Shown here piece after piece: positions 7,051-13,503 of a stretch of DNA of 18,645 nucleotides (the first letter of the stretch is position 1; each line of letters opens with the position of its first letter). The stretch covers positions 1 through 18,645 of the forward strand of contig JAMFRY010000119.1 of NCBI GenBank assembly GCA_026225015.1, written 5' to 3'. The DNA comes from Alphaproteobacteria bacterium. Lineage in GTDB: Bacteria; Pseudomonadota; Alphaproteobacteria; Acetobacterales; Acetobacteraceae. The notes under the pieces are model-generated. The model was not told where the DNA came from and made no database searches. It saw nothing but the letters and a program-made list of their open reading frames with translations. The translations under genes and the position numbers were made by a program.

Positions 7051-8516
7051 GCGCCGCGCTGGCTGCCGTGTTGCTGCCGTTTCTCGCCGCCTTGGGGCTC
7101 GGCTTCATTGGCACGCCGTTGCGCGGCGCCTATGCGAATCTGGCGGTCTGCGCCGTGCTTTTCGGCCTTACGCTGGCCGTACCGGAAAGTCCCGGCGGCG
7201 GCTTGTTGTTGGCAGATCCGCTCGGCATGATTTTCGGCGTCCTCACCGGCTTTGTCGGGCTGACCACAGCGATGGCCAATATCGGCTTCGTGCGCGGCGA
7301 AATCTCAACTTTCAGCATCCGCCGCTGGCGGGTTTATCATGCGATGACCCAAATTCTGCTCGGCGCCACGCTGCTCGGTTTGTATGCCGACAATATCGGG
7401 CTGTTATGGGTGGCGGTGGAGGGGGCGACGATTGCCGCCTGTCTGGGCGTCAGCCTGGCGCGCACCGCTTTCGGGCTGGAGGCGGCGTGGAAATATTTCA
7501 TCCTGGGCGGCGTCGGCATTGCGCTGGCGCTGCTCGGCACCATGGTGACGTATCTCGCGGCGCAACAGGCCTTGGGCGAGGGCGTGCAGGCGATGAGTTT
7601 CGCCGCCTTGACGCAGAATGCCGGCCGGCTGGATGGCAGGTTGATGACCCTGGCCTTCGTATTTCTCCTGTTCGGCTATGGCACCAAGGCTGCGCTGGTG
7701 CCACTGCATGGCTGGCTGCCCGATGCCTATGCGGAAGGTCCGGCGCCGTTGAGCGCGGTGCTCAGCGGGCTAATGCTGAATGTTCCGCTGATCGCCCTGT
7801 TGCGGTTCCGGCACATGATGCAGGGCACCTATGCAGCCAGCCTTGGCGAGTCCGGCCATGGCGCCATGCAGCCCGGCGCGTTTTTGCTGGCCCTCGGCGT
7901 GGCCTCGCTGCTGCTCACCGCGTTCAGCCTGTGGCGGCGGCGCGACGCCAGGCGGTTTTTCGGCTTTTCTTCCATTGAGCATACCGGGCTTGCCGCCTTT
8001 GCGTTCGGAATTGGCGGGGCTACGGCGATTTTCGCCGGACTGTTGCACATGCTGCTGCACACGTTGATCAAATCGGCTTTGTTCCAGGCCTTGATTCGCG
8101 CCGCTTCCCTGCGCGGCGGCGCAGCGCCGGAGGATTTCAACTTCAGCCGGCTGCGTGGATTGATGGCCACCAACAAGCCTTTGGCCTGGCTGCTGGGCCT
8201 GTCCATCTTCGCCTTGACCGGCCTGCCGCCTTCCGGCTTGTTCACCAGCGAGTTCCTGATTGTGAGCCAGACCATTCAGCGCGCGCCGCTCTTCTCCTTG
8301 CCGTTGGGGCTGGGTCTGGTGATCTGCGCGATTGCCGTGATCCGCCAGATCGGGCCGCTTTTGTTCGGCATGCCGCCGGCAGCGAGCAAACCAGGTAAGG
8401 CCGGCGCGGATATCAGCCTGGTTGGGCTGCATCTGCTGGTCGCCTTGGTGCTGGCCTTTGCCATGCCCTGGCCGCTGGTGCGCGCCCTTTCCGGCATTGC
8501 GGCGGCGCTCCAATGA
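7047..8516 (+). CDS. hyfF: HyfF-like antiporter-type membrane subunit (NuoN/NuoM family)
   Basis: The second antiporter-type subunit, 489 residues and about 14 helices. Landmarks are LLWVAVEGATIAACLGV, where E125 takes the fifth-helix glutamate role, and FGYGTKAALVPLHGWLPDAY with the pumping lysine K214. Next comes PAPLSAVLSGLMLNVPLIAL, where the eighth-helix lysine seen in HyfB is not present; HyfF proteins commonly lack it. Later blocks are SSIEHTGLAAFAFGIGG and HTLIKSALFQALI, typical of the family. The full-length N terminus is present here, unlike in hyfB. With hyfB this gives two potential ion-translocating modules. It starts in a four-base ATGA overlap with hyfE and ends in another with hyfG. 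Confidence 0.94.
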   Translation: MSAALAAVLLPFLAALGLGFIGTPLRGAYANLAVCAVLFGLTLAVPESPGGGLLLADPLGMIFGVLTGFVGLTTAMANIGFVRGEISTFSIRRWRVYHAMTQILLGATLLGLYADNIGLLWVAVEGATIAACLGVSLARTAFGLEAAWKYFILGGVGIALALLGTMVTYLAAQQALGEGVQAMSFAALTQNAGRLDGRLMTLAFVFLLFGYGTKAALVPLHGWLPDAYAEGPAPLSAVLSGLMLNVPLIALLRFRHMMQGTYAASLGESGHGAMQPGAFLLALGVASLLLTAFSLWRRRDARRFFGFSSIEHTGLAAFAFGIGGATAIFAGLLHMLLHTLIKSALFQALIRAASLRGGAAPEDFNFSRLRGLMATNKPLAWLLGLSIFALTGLPPSGLFTSEFLIVSQTIQRAPLFSLPLGLGLVICAIAVIRQIGPLLFGMPPAASKPGKAGADISLVGLHLLVALVLAFAMPWPLVRALSGIAAALQ

Positions 8517-9931
8517 CGTGGCCGGCCCCCCGAAGGCTTTGCAGCATCGCGGAATGGCAAAGCCTCACCGGCGCCTTCATCGCGCTCTGGACCAGCGGCG
8601 GCCTCGCTTTTGCGCTGTTTGAGCATGAGCTGGTCGCGACCGCGTTGCTGGATGGCGCCTACCCGGCACTCTCGCCGCGCTTTCCGGGCGCGGCATGGTT
8701 TGAGCGCCTCGCGCATGACCTGAATGGCGATGTCGCGAGCGGCGCGAATTTGCAGCGCACCGCGATCGAGCAATTTCGCGGCGCCGACGGCAAGGGCGCC
8801 TTGGCCGGCCGCGCCTCGGCCGGCCAGGCGTGGCCGGATTTTGAGTCTGCCCCTGGCGAGGGTGTGCATCAGATGGCGGTGGGTCCGGTCCATGCGGGCA
8901 TTATCGAGCCGGGGCATTTCCGGTTCTCGCTGCGCGGCGAGCAGGTGCTGAAGTTGCAGGCCAGGCTGGGCTATTCCCATAAAGGCACGCTGGCGCTGAT
9001 GCGCGGCAAATCGCCAAGGCTGGCGGCGCGCTTTGCGGCGCGTATTTCGGGCGATGCGACGGTGGCGCATTCCATCGCCTTCGCATTGGCGGCTGAGGCG
9101 GCTTTGGAGTTCACCGCGCCGCCGCGCGCGCAATATCTAAGGGCCGTGATGGCGGAGATTGAGCGCATCGCGAATCACGCCGGCGATATCGGCGCGATTG
9201 CGGGCGATGCCGGTTTTGCCTTTCTGGATGCGCGGTTCACCTGGCACCGCGAGGCGCTTTGCGCGGCGGCGAGAACCGCCTTCGGGCATCGGCTAATGAT
9301 GGATATGGTGATCCCCGGCGGGGTTGCCGCCGATATCAACGATGGCGGTACCCAAGCGATCGAAACCGCGCTGGCGGCGCTGCAAACCGAGTTGCCGTCC
9401 CTGACCAGGGTTTTCGAGGATTATGCCAGCCTGCAGGACCGGCTGGTGGGTACTGGCCTGATTTCATGCGAGCTGGCGCAAACCTACGCCGCTGGCGGAT
9501 TTGTTGGCCGCGCCTCCGGGCGAATTGCCGATGCCAGGCAGGCGCCCGGCTATCCGCCCTATGACGCAATAACGCTGCATATTCCGGTCGAGACCGACGG
9601 CGACGTTGCCGCGCGGATCAGGATAAGAATTGCGGAGCTGATCGAGAGCACCAGGCTGATCCGCAATTTCCTCGCGGGCCTGCCGCCGGGGCAAATTTCA
9701 GCCGCACCGCCGGCGGGCAGCGGGGAAGGCTATGCCGTGGCGGAGAGTTTCCGCGGGCCGGTCTGGCATTGGATGCAGCTCGATTCCGGCATGATTACCG
9801 ATATTTTCGTGGCCGACGCCAGCACGCTGCACTGGCCGCTGCTCGAACAGGCCGCCGCGACCGCCATCGTTGCCGATTTTCCGTTGATCAACAAGTCGAT
9901 CAACGCCTCTTATTCAGGAGTGGATTTGTAA
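8513..9931 (+). CDS. hyfG: HyfG/HycE-like large subunit lacking all [NiFe] ligands (Ehr type)
   Basis: A 472-residue homologue of the hydrogenase/complex I 49-kDa subunit. Residues about 10-75 are a shortened NuoC-like part (YPALSPRFPGAAWFERLAHD), followed by the large-subunit domain from VGPVHAGIIEPGHFRF (123-138). Where active enzymes have RVCGICGFAHS this protein has RISGDATVAHS (177-187): both cysteines are replaced, by S179 and A182. Where they have DPCYSC it ends NASYSGVDL, so S466 and G469 replace the other two. The protein stops there, with no C-terminal peptide for a maturation protease. It therefore cannot hold a normal NiFe(CN)2CO centre and should not be annotated as an active hydrogenase. 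This matches the described Ehr (energy-converting hydrogenase-related) class; the electron partner and reaction are unknown. It has four-base and one-base overlaps with its neighbours. Confidence 0.93.
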   Translation: MTWPAPRRLCSIAEWQSLTGAFIALWTSGGLAFALFEHELVATALLDGAYPALSPRFPGAAWFERLAHDLNGDVASGANLQRTAIEQFRGADGKGALAGRASAGQAWPDFESAPGEGVHQMAVGPVHAGIIEPGHFRFSLRGEQVLKLQARLGYSHKGTLALMRGKSPRLAARFAARISGDATVAHSIAFALAAEAALEFTAPPRAQYLRAVMAEIERIANHAGDIGAIAGDAGFAFLDARFTWHREALCAAARTAFGHRLMMDMVIPGGVAADINDGGTQAIETALAALQTELPSLTRVFEDYASLQDRLVGTGLISCELAQTYAAGGFVGRASGRIADARQAPGYPPYDAITLHIPVETDGDVAARIRIRIAELIESTRLIRNFLAGLPPGQISAAPPAGSGEGYAVAESFRGPVWHWMQLDSGMITDIFVADASTLHWPLLEQAAATAIVADFPLINKSINASYSGVDL

Positions 9932-10464
9932 TGGTCTGGTCGACCCTTGCCCGCCATTTGCTACGCCGCCCGCCGGGGCCGCCCGAGCCGGATGCGGCAA
10001 TGGCGAGTGCCTTGGCCTTGCGCCTGAAAGACGCGGGCCAACGCCGGCTGGGCCGCAGCCTCGCCATCCGCCATGTGGCCGCGGGTAGCTGCAATGGCTG
10101 CGAGCTGGAACTGCGCGCCACCCAGAATATGATCTACGATCTCACCCAATACGGGCTGAGCTTCACGCCAAGCCCGCGCCATGCCGATATTTTGCTGATT
10201 ACCGGCGTTGCCGCCCGCAATATGCGTGATGCGGTGCTTGAGACTCGCGAAGCGATGCCGGAGCCTGTGCTGGTGATCGCAGTTGGGGATTGCGCGGTGG
10301 ATGGCGGAGTCTTCAAGGGCTCGCCCGCCATTACCGGCGGCGCCGAATCGATTCTGCCGATCGACCTGTTCATCTCCGGCTGCCCGCCCACCCCGCTACA
10401 GATTATCGAGGGCTTGCTGGCGCTACTGGAGGCGAATGACGCGCCGCTGCAACGGCCTGCCTAA
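9931..10464 (+). CDS. hyfI: HyfI/HycG-like small Fe-S subunit (NuoB family)
   Basis: A 177-residue small subunit that carries the [4Fe-4S] cluster nearest the active-site cavity (N2-type). All four ligand cysteines are present: C54 and C57 in GSCNGCELE, C121 in GDCAVDGG, and C151 in SGCPPTPLQI. Electron transfer through this subunit is therefore still likely, although the large subunit has lost its metal centre. The start is ATG 9931, which overlaps the hyfG TAA by one base and has CAGGAG at 9915-9920. The frame continues upstream inside hyfG, but that extension is a shadow of hyfG. It is the last gene of the operon, and a hairpin with T5 follows inside the 3' end of the convergent murA gene. 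Confidence 0.95.
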   Translation: MVWSTLARHLLRRPPGPPEPDAAMASALALRLKDAGQRRLGRSLAIRHVAAGSCNGCELELRATQNMIYDLTQYGLSFTPSPRHADILLITGVAARNMRDAVLETREAMPEPVLVIAVGDCAVDGGVFKGSPAITGGAESILPIDLFISGCPPTPLQIIEGLLALLEANDAPLQRPA

Positions 10465-10474
10465 TTTGGCCATA

Positions 10475-10529
10475 CGATCAATTCACCCGCTCGATCAGTT
10501 TACCCGTTCGATCAGTTTACCCGTTCGAT
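10475..10529. repeat. 17-bp tandem repeat at the 3' end of murA
   Basis: CGAT recurs at 10475, 10492, 10509 and 10526, exactly 17 bp apart. The two units nearest murA are identical (CGATCAGTTTACCCGTT), and the third (CGATCAATTCACCCGCT) differs at three positions. The last seven codons and the stop of murA lie in the first unit, so the repeat looks like copies of the murA tail laid down into the intergenic space. It fills the gap between the convergent hyfI and murA genes. Confidence 0.85.
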
Positions 10530-11771
10530 TCTGGCCCCGCAGCCGGCCAGTTTTTGCTCAACCGACTCATAGCCGCGATCCAGGTGATAGACCCGGCTGA
10601 TGGTGGTCTCGCCGGTGGCGGCGAGGCCGGCCAGGACCAGGGAAACCGATGCGCGCAAATCGGTTGCCATGACCTGCGCGCCGGAGAGTTTCGAGACGCC
10701 GCGGATGATCGCCGATGCGCCATGCGCATTGATGCGCGCCCCCATCCGGTTCAGCTCCGGCACATGCATGAAGCGGTTTTCGAAAATGGTCTCGGTCACC
10801 ATTGACGCGCCTTCGGCGATTGCCATCAAGGCCATGAACTGCGCCTGCATATCGGTCGGAAAGCCGGGATAGGGTTCGGTCATCACGTCGATGCCGCGCA
10901 GCTGGTTCCGCCGCTCAACCCAGAAGCCGTTTTCGCCGGGCGTGACCAGGATGCCTGCTTCCCGCAGCGCGGAGATGACCGATTCGAGGTCTTCGGTGCG
11001 CGCATTCTCAAGGAACACCTTGCCGCCGGTGATCGCTGCGGCGCAGGCATAGGTGCCGGTTTCGATACGGTCGGGCAAAATGGCGTGGCTGGCGCCGTGC
11101 AAAGATTTCTGCCCTTCGATGGTGAGCGTATCGGTGCCGATCCCCTCGATCTTGGCGCCCATCGCGGTGAGGCAAAGCACAAGATCGGAAATTTCCGGTT
11201 CGCGCGCGGCGTTCTTGAGGATGGTGACGCCATCGGCAAGCGAAGCGGCCATTAGAAGATTTTCAGTGGCGCCGACGGAGACGAAGGGAAAGACGATATT
11301 CGCGCCGTGCAGGCCGGCCGGCGCCGTGGCGTTGATATAGCCGGCATCGAGCTCGATGACGGCGCCCATGGCTTCGAGCCCCTTCAGATGCAAATCCACC
11401 GGCCGCGTACCGATGCCGCAGCCGCCGGGAAGCGATACCCTGGCCTCGCGGCAGCGCGCGAGCAGGGGGCCGAGCACCAGGACTGAAGCGCGCATCTTGC
11501 TTACGATATCATACGGGGCCTGGGTGTTGGTGATGGCGCCGCCAATGGCCAAAGTGCGGCCATCTTCGCTGGTGGGAGTCACGTCGATTCCGTGCTGGGC
11601 CAGCAGATCCGACATGGTGCGCAGATCGGCGAGCCTGGCGACGTTGGACAAGGTAAGCCGCTCATCCGTCAGCAGGCCGCAGGTCATCAGCGGGAGTGCG
11701 GCGTTCTTGGCGCCGGAGATGGTGATGGTGCCGGAGAGCGGGACTCCGCCGGTGACTATGATGCTGTCCAT
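10512..11771 (-). CDS. murA: UDP-N-acetylglucosamine 1-carboxyvinyltransferase
   Basis: This enzyme catalyses the first committed step of peptidoglycan synthesis, transferring enolpyruvate from phosphoenolpyruvate to UDP-GlcNAc in the cytoplasm. The 419-residue length is standard. K22 in SGAKNAALP and the catalytic cysteine C118 in PGGCGIGTRPVDLHLKGLEA are both present, so the enzyme should be sensitive to fosfomycin (inference from the Cys). The C-terminal half has DMQAQFMALM and HVPELNRMGA as expected. The start at 11771 lies three bases after the dcd stop, with AAGGA about eight bases before it inside the end of dcd, so the two are co-transcribed and probably coupled. The gene ends in the 17-bp tandem repeat. 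Confidence 0.97.
   Translation of the reverse strand: MDSIIVTGGVPLSGTITISGAKNAALPLMTCGLLTDERLTLSNVARLADLRTMSDLLAQHGIDVTPTSEDGRTLAIGGAITNTQAPYDIVSKMRASVLVLGPLLARCREARVSLPGGCGIGTRPVDLHLKGLEAMGAVIELDAGYINATAPAGLHGANIVFPFVSVGATENLLMAASLADGVTILKNAAREPEISDLVLCLTAMGAKIEGIGTDTLTIEGQKSLHGASHAILPDRIETGTYACAAAITGGKVFLENARTEDLESVISALREAGILVTPGENGFWVERRNQLRGIDVMTEPYPGFPTDMQAQFMALMAIAEGASMVTETIFENRFMHVPELNRMGARINAHGASAIIRGVSKLSGAQVMATDLRASVSLVLAGLAATGETTISRVYHLDRGYESVEQKLAGCGARIERVN
10531..10556 (+). terminator. Intrinsic terminator of the hyf operon, inside the murA 3' end
   Basis: On the plus strand CTGGCC (10531-10536) pairs with GGCCAG (10545-10550) across an 8-base loop and is followed directly by TTTTT (10551-10555). 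It lies 67 bases past the hyfI stop, antisense to murA codons near the C terminus. The 6-bp GC-rich stem plus T5 fits a Rho-independent terminator, though the stem is short. Confidence 0.5.
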
Positions 11772-11774
11772 GGC

Positions 11775-12329
11775 CTACATCCTTGGCAAGGCAACGCCGC
11801 GCTGTCCCATATATTTACCTGCTTTGTCAGCATAGCTGACCTCGCAAGGTGCCGCACCTTGCAGGAACAGGAACTGGCAGATGCCTTCGCCGGCATAGAT
11901 TTTGGCGGGAAGCGGCGTGGTGTTGGAGATTTCGATGGTGACCTGGCCCTCCCATTCCGGTTCCAGCGGCGTGACGTTCACGATGATGCCGCAGCGGGCA
12001 TAGGTCGATTTGCCGAGGCAGATGACCAGGATATCCCGGGGGATCCTGAAATATTCCACGGTGTGGGTGAGCGCGAAGCTGTTGGGGGGGATAATGCAGA
12101 CCGGACCGGTGCGGTTGACAAAGCTTGCCGGATTGAAGGCTTTGGGATCGACGATGGCGCTATCTACGTTGGTGAAAATCTTGAAATGCTCGGCGCAGCG
12201 CGCGTCATAGCCATAGGAGGAAAGTCCGTAGGAGATAACGCCATCACGCTTCTGGGTTTCCACAAACGGCTCGATCATGGCCGACTCGGCCGCCATTTTC
12301 CGAATCCAGTGATCGGGCATAACGGGCAT
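11775..12329 (-). CDS. dcd: dCTP deaminase
   Basis: This enzyme deaminates dCTP to dUTP in the cytoplasm, feeding dTMP synthesis by way of dUTPase. The 184-residue product has the family blocks in order: MPDHWIRKMA at the start, SYGLSSYGYDARC, IPPNSFALTHTVEYFRIPRD, LGKSTYARCGIIVNVTPLEP followed by EWEGQVTIEISNTT, and GEGICQFLFL. I choose ATG 12329 because the product then has the usual length and N terminus, and because GGAAAGGA precedes it by about nine bases. The same frame is open up to 12506, but the extra residues have odd composition and belong to a different small gene in another frame. The start overlaps that gene's stop (TAATG), and the stop sits three bases before murA. Confidence 0.96.
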   Translation of the reverse strand: MPVMPDHWIRKMAAESAMIEPFVETQKRDGVISYGLSSYGYDARCAEHFKIFTNVDSAIVDPKAFNPASFVNRTGPVCIIPPNSFALTHTVEYFRIPRDILVICLGKSTYARCGIIVNVTPLEPEWEGQVTIEISNTTPLPAKIYAGEGICQFLFLQGAAPCEVSYADKAGKYMGQRGVALPRM

Positions 12330-12484
12330 TATTCCGAATCCTTTCCCGGCTTTTTGGTTTCCCGGGCGCGGCTTTGGGCTTTCCGGCGCTTGAGATTGTC
12401 CCGCAGCGCCTCGGCTTCCTGTTGGGCGCGGATCGCCGCATCCCGTTCGGCTTTGCTGGGCGTGAGTTTTTGCTGATTCGGCAT
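12329..12484 (-). CDS. 51-residue charged small protein, coupled to dcd
   Basis: A short frame: ATG at 12484, TAA at 12331-12329. The product is MPNQQKLTPSKAERDAAIRA followed by QQEAEALRDNLKRRKAQSRA and RETKKPGKDSE. It is strongly helical and charged, with a heptad-like AEALRDNLKRRK core and no membrane segment. Its stop overlaps the dcd start (TAATG), which is the usual layout for translational coupling, and the codons are ordinary for the genome. I recall small proteins with a similar LR-NL-RRK core in alphaproteobacteria but cannot name a family. No ribosome binding site precedes the ATG; instead TACAAT, a -10-like hexamer, lies two bases upstream. A longer minus-strand frame over the same bases gives a low-complexity product and is a shadow. 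Confidence 0.6.
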   Translation of the reverse strand: MPNQQKLTPSKAERDAAIRAQQEAEALRDNLKRRKAQSRARETKKPGKDSE

Positions 12485-12485
12485 G

Positions 12486-12518
12486 GATTGTACAAGCCGA
12501 GAGCATCGGTGGACGTCA
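12486..12518 (-). promoter_or_regulatory. Possible promoter for the small gene-dcd-murA unit
   Basis: On the minus strand TTGACG (12518-12513) and TACAAT (12491-12486) resemble -35 and -10 hexamers. The spacing is 21 bp, longer than the usual 16-18, so the call is weak. If TACAAT is used, transcription would begin at or next to the ATG at 12484, giving a leaderless or nearly leaderless message. That would fit the missing ribosome binding site. Confidence 0.3.
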
Positions 12519-12526
12519 AGAGCCCA

Positions 12527-12853
12527 TCACATGGCGGATCCGTCTGTCATGAAAAGACCAACCGAGATCAGAATGATCAGCGCCCAGGCGCCGAGTGCCA
12601 GCAAAACGGTGTAGACCGGGGGCTCCTTGACCGGCATGGTTTGCCAAATCTTGGCGATCGCCCCGCGCGCCGCATGCCGTCTCGTCAGCTTTTCAACCAA
12701 CGTGCGCAAATCAGGGGTGGAGCGATCTGCCGGACGGGACGATTGGTCGGATCGGAGCGGCCAAGCCACCAACTTAAGGCGATCCGCCGGCTCTTTTTTT
12801 CCAGGCCCGGTCAGCCGAGCTTCGATCCGAATTAAAAAAATCCGTAAATTCAA
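12527..12853 (-). CDS. C-terminal membrane-anchored part of a probably frameshifted protein
   Basis: A frame of up to 108 residues ending in a convincing membrane helix (VYTVLLALGAWALIILISVG) near the C terminus and a short tail. Before it is a basic, helical stretch (DLRTLVEKLTRRHAARGAIA). The only possible start is TTG 12853, directly after an in-frame TAG and without a ribosome binding site, so it probably does not start on its own. It is better read as the continuation of the helix-turn-helix frame 12774-13013. A one-base change at either 7-base homopolymer (plus-strand A7 at 12834-12840 or T7 at 12794-12800) joins them into a protein of about 160 residues. The function is unknown. Its stop is 43 bases before the 51-codon gene. 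Confidence 0.5.
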   Translation of the reverse strand: MNLRIFLIRIEARLTGPGKKEPADRLKLVAWPLRSDQSSRPADRSTPDLRTLVEKLTRRHAARGAIAKIWQTMPVKEPPVYTVLLALGAWALIILISVGLFMTDGSAM

Positions 12854-13013
12854 CTAGTTGACGGGGACTCATGAACTGCTTCCCGAGGAGCCATTGTCGC
12901 ATGGCCGGCTGGGTTAGCCCCATTGGCGCCGCAATCCTAGACTCAGTCAATAACAGAAACTTAATCCGTTGCAGCGCATGTCGCACCATCGCGCGATGCG
13001 CGGATAGGACCAT
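12774..13013 (-). CDS. Helix-turn-helix fragment (N-terminal part of a probably frameshifted protein)
   Basis: A 79-residue frame. Residues 26-58 look like a compact helix-turn-helix (RIAAPMGLTQPAMRQWLLGK, then SPRQLVEFTDF), similar to small XRE-like DNA-binding domains. After that the frame runs into RSSADRAWKKRAGGSP and stops, which looks like read-through of the wrong frame. The start is ATG 13013 or ATG 12989; neither has a ribosome binding site. Continuing in the next frame from the 7-base T run of the minus strand would give VEFTDFLIRIEARL, a smooth amphipathic helix, and lead on to the membrane helix downstream. Whether this is a broken gene, a slippage-controlled gene or a base-call error cannot be decided here. 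Confidence 0.45.
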   Translation of the reverse strand: MVLSAHRAMVRHALQRIKFLLLTESRIAAPMGLTQPAMRQWLLGKQFMSPRQLVEFTDFFNSDRSSADRAWKKRAGGSP

Positions 13014-13044
13014 AAAATGCCGGTCCCTTTCCGGATAATTGCGG

Positions 13045-13074
13045 TTGGCCGGGGTTGCGCCATATTCGTATAAA
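13045..13074 (+). promoter_or_regulatory. Likely promoter of the tRNA pair
   Basis: TTGGCC (13045-13050) and TATAAA (13069-13074) are 18 bp apart and end 31 bases before the tRNA-Thr gene. This is a reasonable sigma-70-type layout for a tRNA transcript. TTGCGC at 13055 is an alternative -35 but with poor spacing. Confidence 0.4.
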
Positions 13075-13105
13075 GCTTAGGAACCGCGCCAGTTTGCCGG
13101 ATTTT

Positions 13106-13180
13106 GCTGTCATAGCTCAGGGGTAGAGCACTTCATTGGTAATGAAGAGGTCCAGGGTTCAATTCCCTGTGACAGCACCA
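13106..13180 (+). tRNA. tRNA-Thr (anticodon GGT)
   Basis: The cloverleaf is complete. The acceptor arms GCTGTCA and TGACAGC pair perfectly, the discriminator is A, and CCA is encoded. The anticodon stem CTTCA/TGAAG carries the loop TTGGTAA, with GGT at 13138-13140 reading the ACC and ACT codons. The T arm has the expected GGTTCAATTCC form and the D arm the AGCTCAGGGGTAGAGC form. It lies 28 bases before tRNA-Phe and is probably on the same transcript. Confidence 0.97.
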
Positions 13181-13208
13181 CCTGGCAATATGACGTGACG
13201 GTGCGTGT

Positions 13209-13284
13209 GCCCAGGTAGCTCAGTTGGTAGAGCATGCGACTGAAAATCGCAGTGTCACTGGTTCAATTCCAGTCCTGGGCACCA
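13209..13284 (+). tRNA. tRNA-Phe (anticodon GAA)
   Basis: Acceptor arms GCCCAGG and CCTGGGC pair perfectly, followed by discriminator A and an encoded CCA. The anticodon stem TGCGA/TCGCA carries the loop CTGAAAA, with GAA at 13242-13244. D arm AGCTCAGTTGGTAGAGC and T arm GGTTCAATTCC are standard. A perfect DnaA-box nonamer begins at the base after the CCA. Confidence 0.97.
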
Positions 13285-13293
13285 TTATCCACA
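13285..13293 (+). promoter_or_regulatory. Perfect DnaA-box nonamer (TTATCCACA)
   Basis: TTATCCACA is the high-affinity DnaA-box consensus. It directly follows the CCA of tRNA-Phe and precedes a T6 run, in the leader of the HU gene. I see only one copy, with no AT-rich unwinding cluster or further boxes nearby, so it is not an origin by itself. It could let DnaA influence the HU gene, or it may be chance. Confidence 0.35.
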
Positions 13294-13371
13294 GTTTTTT
13301 GCAACGCAACCTGAAATATATAACGAAATTTCTATCGGATTTGCCCGGAACGTTCGTCCGGGGCTAGCGTT

Positions 13372-13400
13372 CTTTGCAGGTGCAGGCTACTACTTTGCAG
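13372..13400 (+). repeat. Direct repeat CTTTGCAG in the HU leader
   Basis: CTTTGCAG occurs at 13372-13379 and 13393-13400, 21 bp apart, which is two helical turns. It lies about 100 bases upstream of the HU start. The copies could be a regulator site or include a -35-like TTGCAG element; no clear matching -10 is seen. Confidence 0.35.
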
Positions 13401-13503
13401 ACGCGCCAATTTGCGAGGATGGCTCGTCGGCGTTTTTACATGATAATTTCGGCCCGCGGGCAGTAGATCCGACGGTGCTGTTGAACAGGAAAGAGGCTAA
13501 CCG

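Noticed and set aside
8276..9133. Minus-strand frame of 285 codons opposite hyfF/hyfG
   Set aside because: Arg-rich shadow of two recognised genes; no start signal or domain.
3726..10464. Active formate hydrogenlyase or H2-evolving hydrogenase
   Set aside because: All four NiFe ligand cysteines are replaced, and there is no formate dehydrogenase, ferredoxin subunit or maturation gene in the window.
3726..10464. NADH:quinone oxidoreductase (nuo) operon
   Set aside because: HyfE is present, only two antiporter subunits are present, and nuoE/F/G/I/J/K are missing. Motifs of hyfC and hyfI follow the hydrogenase branch.
13285..13503. Replication origin near the DnaA box
   Set aside because: Only one box, with no cluster, no AT-rich unwinding repeats, and no dnaA, dnaN or parAB nearby.
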